This document shows positions 5,943-6,740 of a stretch of DNA of 6,740 nucleotides, piece by piece. The DNA is from an uncultured Erythrobacteraceae bacterium (GTDB taxonomy: Bacteria; Pseudomonadota; Alphaproteobacteria; Sphingomonadales; Sphingomonadaceae). The position numbers were made by a program, and so were the translations under genes. Position 1 is the stretch's first letter. Each line of letters begins with the position of its first letter. Where the stretch lies: contig CATMNW010000146.1 of NCBI GenBank assembly GCA_950071875.1, forward strand, positions 1 through 6,740. The letters run 5' to 3'. Below the pieces are notes generated by a model. The model made no database searches. It had not been told where the DNA came from and was given only the letters and a program-made list of their open reading frames with translations.

Positions 5943-6113
5943 TCAGCCGGACAGGCCGCCGGGCCGCGTAAATGCGTGATAGACGACGTAGAACCAGCCG
6001 AAAAAGCCATGGATTGCCGCCTAGACGATCGATTTATGCAGACCCCAGCTTATGGCGACCGCGATCGCGCTGCCAAGGCCGATACCGGCGCGAGCAGCAT
6101 CGGTTCTGATCAC
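5943..6113 (-). pseudogene. Small two-helix membrane protein gene interrupted by in-frame TAG
   Basis: From GTG 6113 the frame reads VIRTDAARAGIGLG, SAIAVAISWGLHKSIV, then TAG at 6023-6021. It then continues without a frameshift as AAIHGFFGWFYVVYHAF and TRPGGLSG to a TGA at 5945-5943: 56 codons if the TAG is read through. The two halves look like the two helices of a known kind of bacterial mini-protein with the pattern SW---(K/H)SI-WA--HG--GW-YV-Y, in which tryptophan sits exactly where the TAG is. One change, TGG to TAG (plus-strand base 6022, C to T), accounts for it. The GTG begins 2 nt after the stop of the preceding gene, so it is in the operon. It may be a recent pseudogene, a sequencing error, or amber readthrough. 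The family pattern is recalled from memory and not checked. Confidence 0.6.
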
Positions 6114-6115
6114 GG

Positions 6116-6355
6116 TCAAAGATCCACCCCACTGGCAATTGCCTCGAGCTTCTTGATACGCTCTTTTAGGTCGGACAACTCGATACGCGCTGCACCGATC
6201 GACGAGCCTGCATCCGTTTCGCCTTTCGCGCTTCGGCCCTCGAGTTCCTGTCGCTTCAGCTCCAGCCAGCCATGCCAGGCTCTGAGCAGCGCACCGGCCA
6301 CGATGGTCAGTCCGACCAGCGAAGTAGCTGCGATTATCATAGTCGGTTCGGGCAT
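6116..6355 (-). CDS. PspB-like membrane protein, one helix plus coiled coil
   Basis: The start at ATG 6355 gives 79 residues. GGAGG lies 10 nt upstream, and this is preferred to an in-frame TTG at 6391 that would add 12 residues. The N-terminus has one membrane helix, MIIAATSLVGLTIVAGALL (6-24), followed by an amphipathic stretch with WHGWLELKRQ (27-36). A charged linker leads to a short coiled coil, ARIELSDLKERIKKLEAIAS (56-75). The layout, and the LKERIKKLE pattern like the PspB signature (RERI--LE), suggest a distant PspB-like protein that could take part in envelope stress sensing. It resembles the neighbouring 6388-6663 gene in order of parts and in the C-terminal coiled-coil motif. Function is inferred; family membership is uncertain. 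Confidence 0.72.
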   Translation of the reverse strand: MPEPTMIIAATSLVGLTIVAGALLRAWHGWLELKRQELEGRSAKGETDAGSSIGAARIELSDLKERIKKLEAIASGVDL

Positions 6356-6387
6356 TTCCTCATGTCCTCCTTGAACCTGTTCGATCC

Positions 6388-6663
6388 TCAATCGGCCTGC
6401 TTGTCCCGCAGCGCTTCGATCTCGGCGGAAATTCTTTTTGTTTCCATCGCGTCCAGCGAATTGCCATCGGTGGCGATCCGTTCGAGTACCTTGATCCTCT
6501 CGCGAAGCTCGGCGATTTCGCGCTGCTCTTCGGCATCGTTCTCTTCGATACGAGTCTTGTCGGTATTCTTGGCAATCTTACCCATCGCCTTGTATCGCTC
6601 GGTCATGACGCCAGCGATGGTGCTGATGGCGACGATCAGGACTATGGCGGTCCAGAACGTCAT
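6388..6663 (-). CDS. PspB-like membrane protein, one helix plus coiled coil
   Basis: The product is 91 residues. A membrane helix spans about residues 3-20 (FWTAIVLIVAISTIAGVM), followed by a basic patch, then a charged coiled coil with EIAELRERIKVLERIATDG (49-67), and a final helix at 76-90. PspB, the inner-membrane partner of PspA/PspC in the phage shock response, has the same order of parts and the same RERI--LE--- signature, although the family is nearer 75 residues and this C-terminal tail is extra. The ATG at 6663-6661 overlaps the stop of the upstream gene as ATGA and has AAGGAAA about 7 nt upstream. The next gene starts 32 nt downstream. No pspA, pspC or pspF is visible, so a true phage-shock role is not shown. 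Confidence 0.78.
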   Translation of the reverse strand: MTFWTAIVLIVAISTIAGVMTERYKAMGKIAKNTDKTRIEENDAEEQREIAELRERIKVLERIATDGNSLDAMETKRISAEIEALRDKQAD

Positions 6664-6740
6664 CGCGCGCTTTCCTTGGCCGTTGTCCGTTCGTCGGCTT
6701 CAAGGTCGCGCAATTGTTCGATCTGAAGTGCGAGTTTGTT
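6660..6740 (-). CDS. C-terminal end of an unidentified, coiled-coil-rich protein
   Basis: The last 26 codons of a gene entering from the right edge are visible, ending at TGA (6662-6660) in a 4-nt ATGA overlap with the PspB-like gene. The tail, NKLALQIEQLRDLE then ADERTTAKESAR, is a charged amphipathic helix. The overlap shows that it is in the same operon. Too little is visible to name it; another small membrane or coiled-coil protein like its neighbours, or a Psp component, is possible. Confidence 0.55.
   Translation of the reverse strand, partial: NKLALQIEQLRDLEADERTTAKESAR

Noticed and set aside
5518..6374. Overlapping plus-strand ORFs opposite sufE and the small membrane protein genes
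   Set aside because: The minus strand carries sufE with its active-site cysteine and tightly spaced small genes with ribosome binding sites; the plus-strand frames look like random composition.
6356..6391. TTG start at 6391 for the 6116-6355 gene
   Set aside because: The added residues are polar and unlike a membrane protein start, and the GGAGG site is properly spaced for ATG 6355.
1..6740. CRISPR array, tRNA or rRNA gene, insertion sequence, phage or defence system
   Set aside because: No direct-repeat series, cloverleaf, transposase motif or defence domain was seen; apart from the small unknown genes, the content is ordinary metabolism and envelope functions.

Overview
The window looks like a chromosomal segment of a carotenoid-producing alphaproteobacterium, most likely Sphingomonadales and perhaps near Erythrobacter. 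This rests on a GC-rich sequence, an alphaproteobacterial zeta-type ATPase inhibitor start, a CrtZ-type carotene hydroxylase, the order leuC - small ORF - leuD - quinone oxidoreductase - zeta, and a match to the alphaproteobacterial general stress (EcfG) promoter. The assignment is inference; there is no rRNA or other marker gene to confirm it. I see no mobile element, CRISPR array, tRNA or integrase.

Region 1 (1-3399, all minus strand) reads leuC, a 48-residue one-helix membrane ORF, leuD, a zinc-free MDR-family quinone oxidoreductase, then the start of the F1-ATPase inhibitor zeta gene, which runs off the left edge. The genes are tightly coupled: a 13-nt gap, then TGA directly abutting ATG, then a GTGA overlap. 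Two tandem hairpins fill the 92-nt gap before zeta. LeuC and LeuD form isopropylmalate isomerase of leucine synthesis; no leuA or leuB is present.

Region 2 (3491-4810, plus strand) holds a hotdog acyl-CoA thioesterase, crtZ and an unrecognised beta-rich protein of about 100 residues with no ATG start. A 91-bp divergent intergenic region separates it from leuC. None of the three genes has a good Shine-Dalgarno sequence.

Region 3 (4854-5134, minus strand) is a compact single-gene unit: a 52-residue Pmp3/YqaE-family membrane protein, a strong intrinsic terminator after it, and before it GGAAC-N16-CGTT, an exact match to the EcfG-type stress promoter.

Region 4 (5142-6740, minus strand) is a run of closely packed genes: the end of an unidentified coiled-coil protein, two PspB-like proteins (one membrane helix plus a coiled coil), a small two-helix membrane protein gene split by an in-frame TAG where tryptophan is expected, then sufE (iron-sulfur cluster assembly) and a YbaN/DUF454 membrane protein. 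The most notable observations are the stress promoter, the amber-interrupted gene, the PspB-like pair, and the membrane micro-ORF inside the leu operon.
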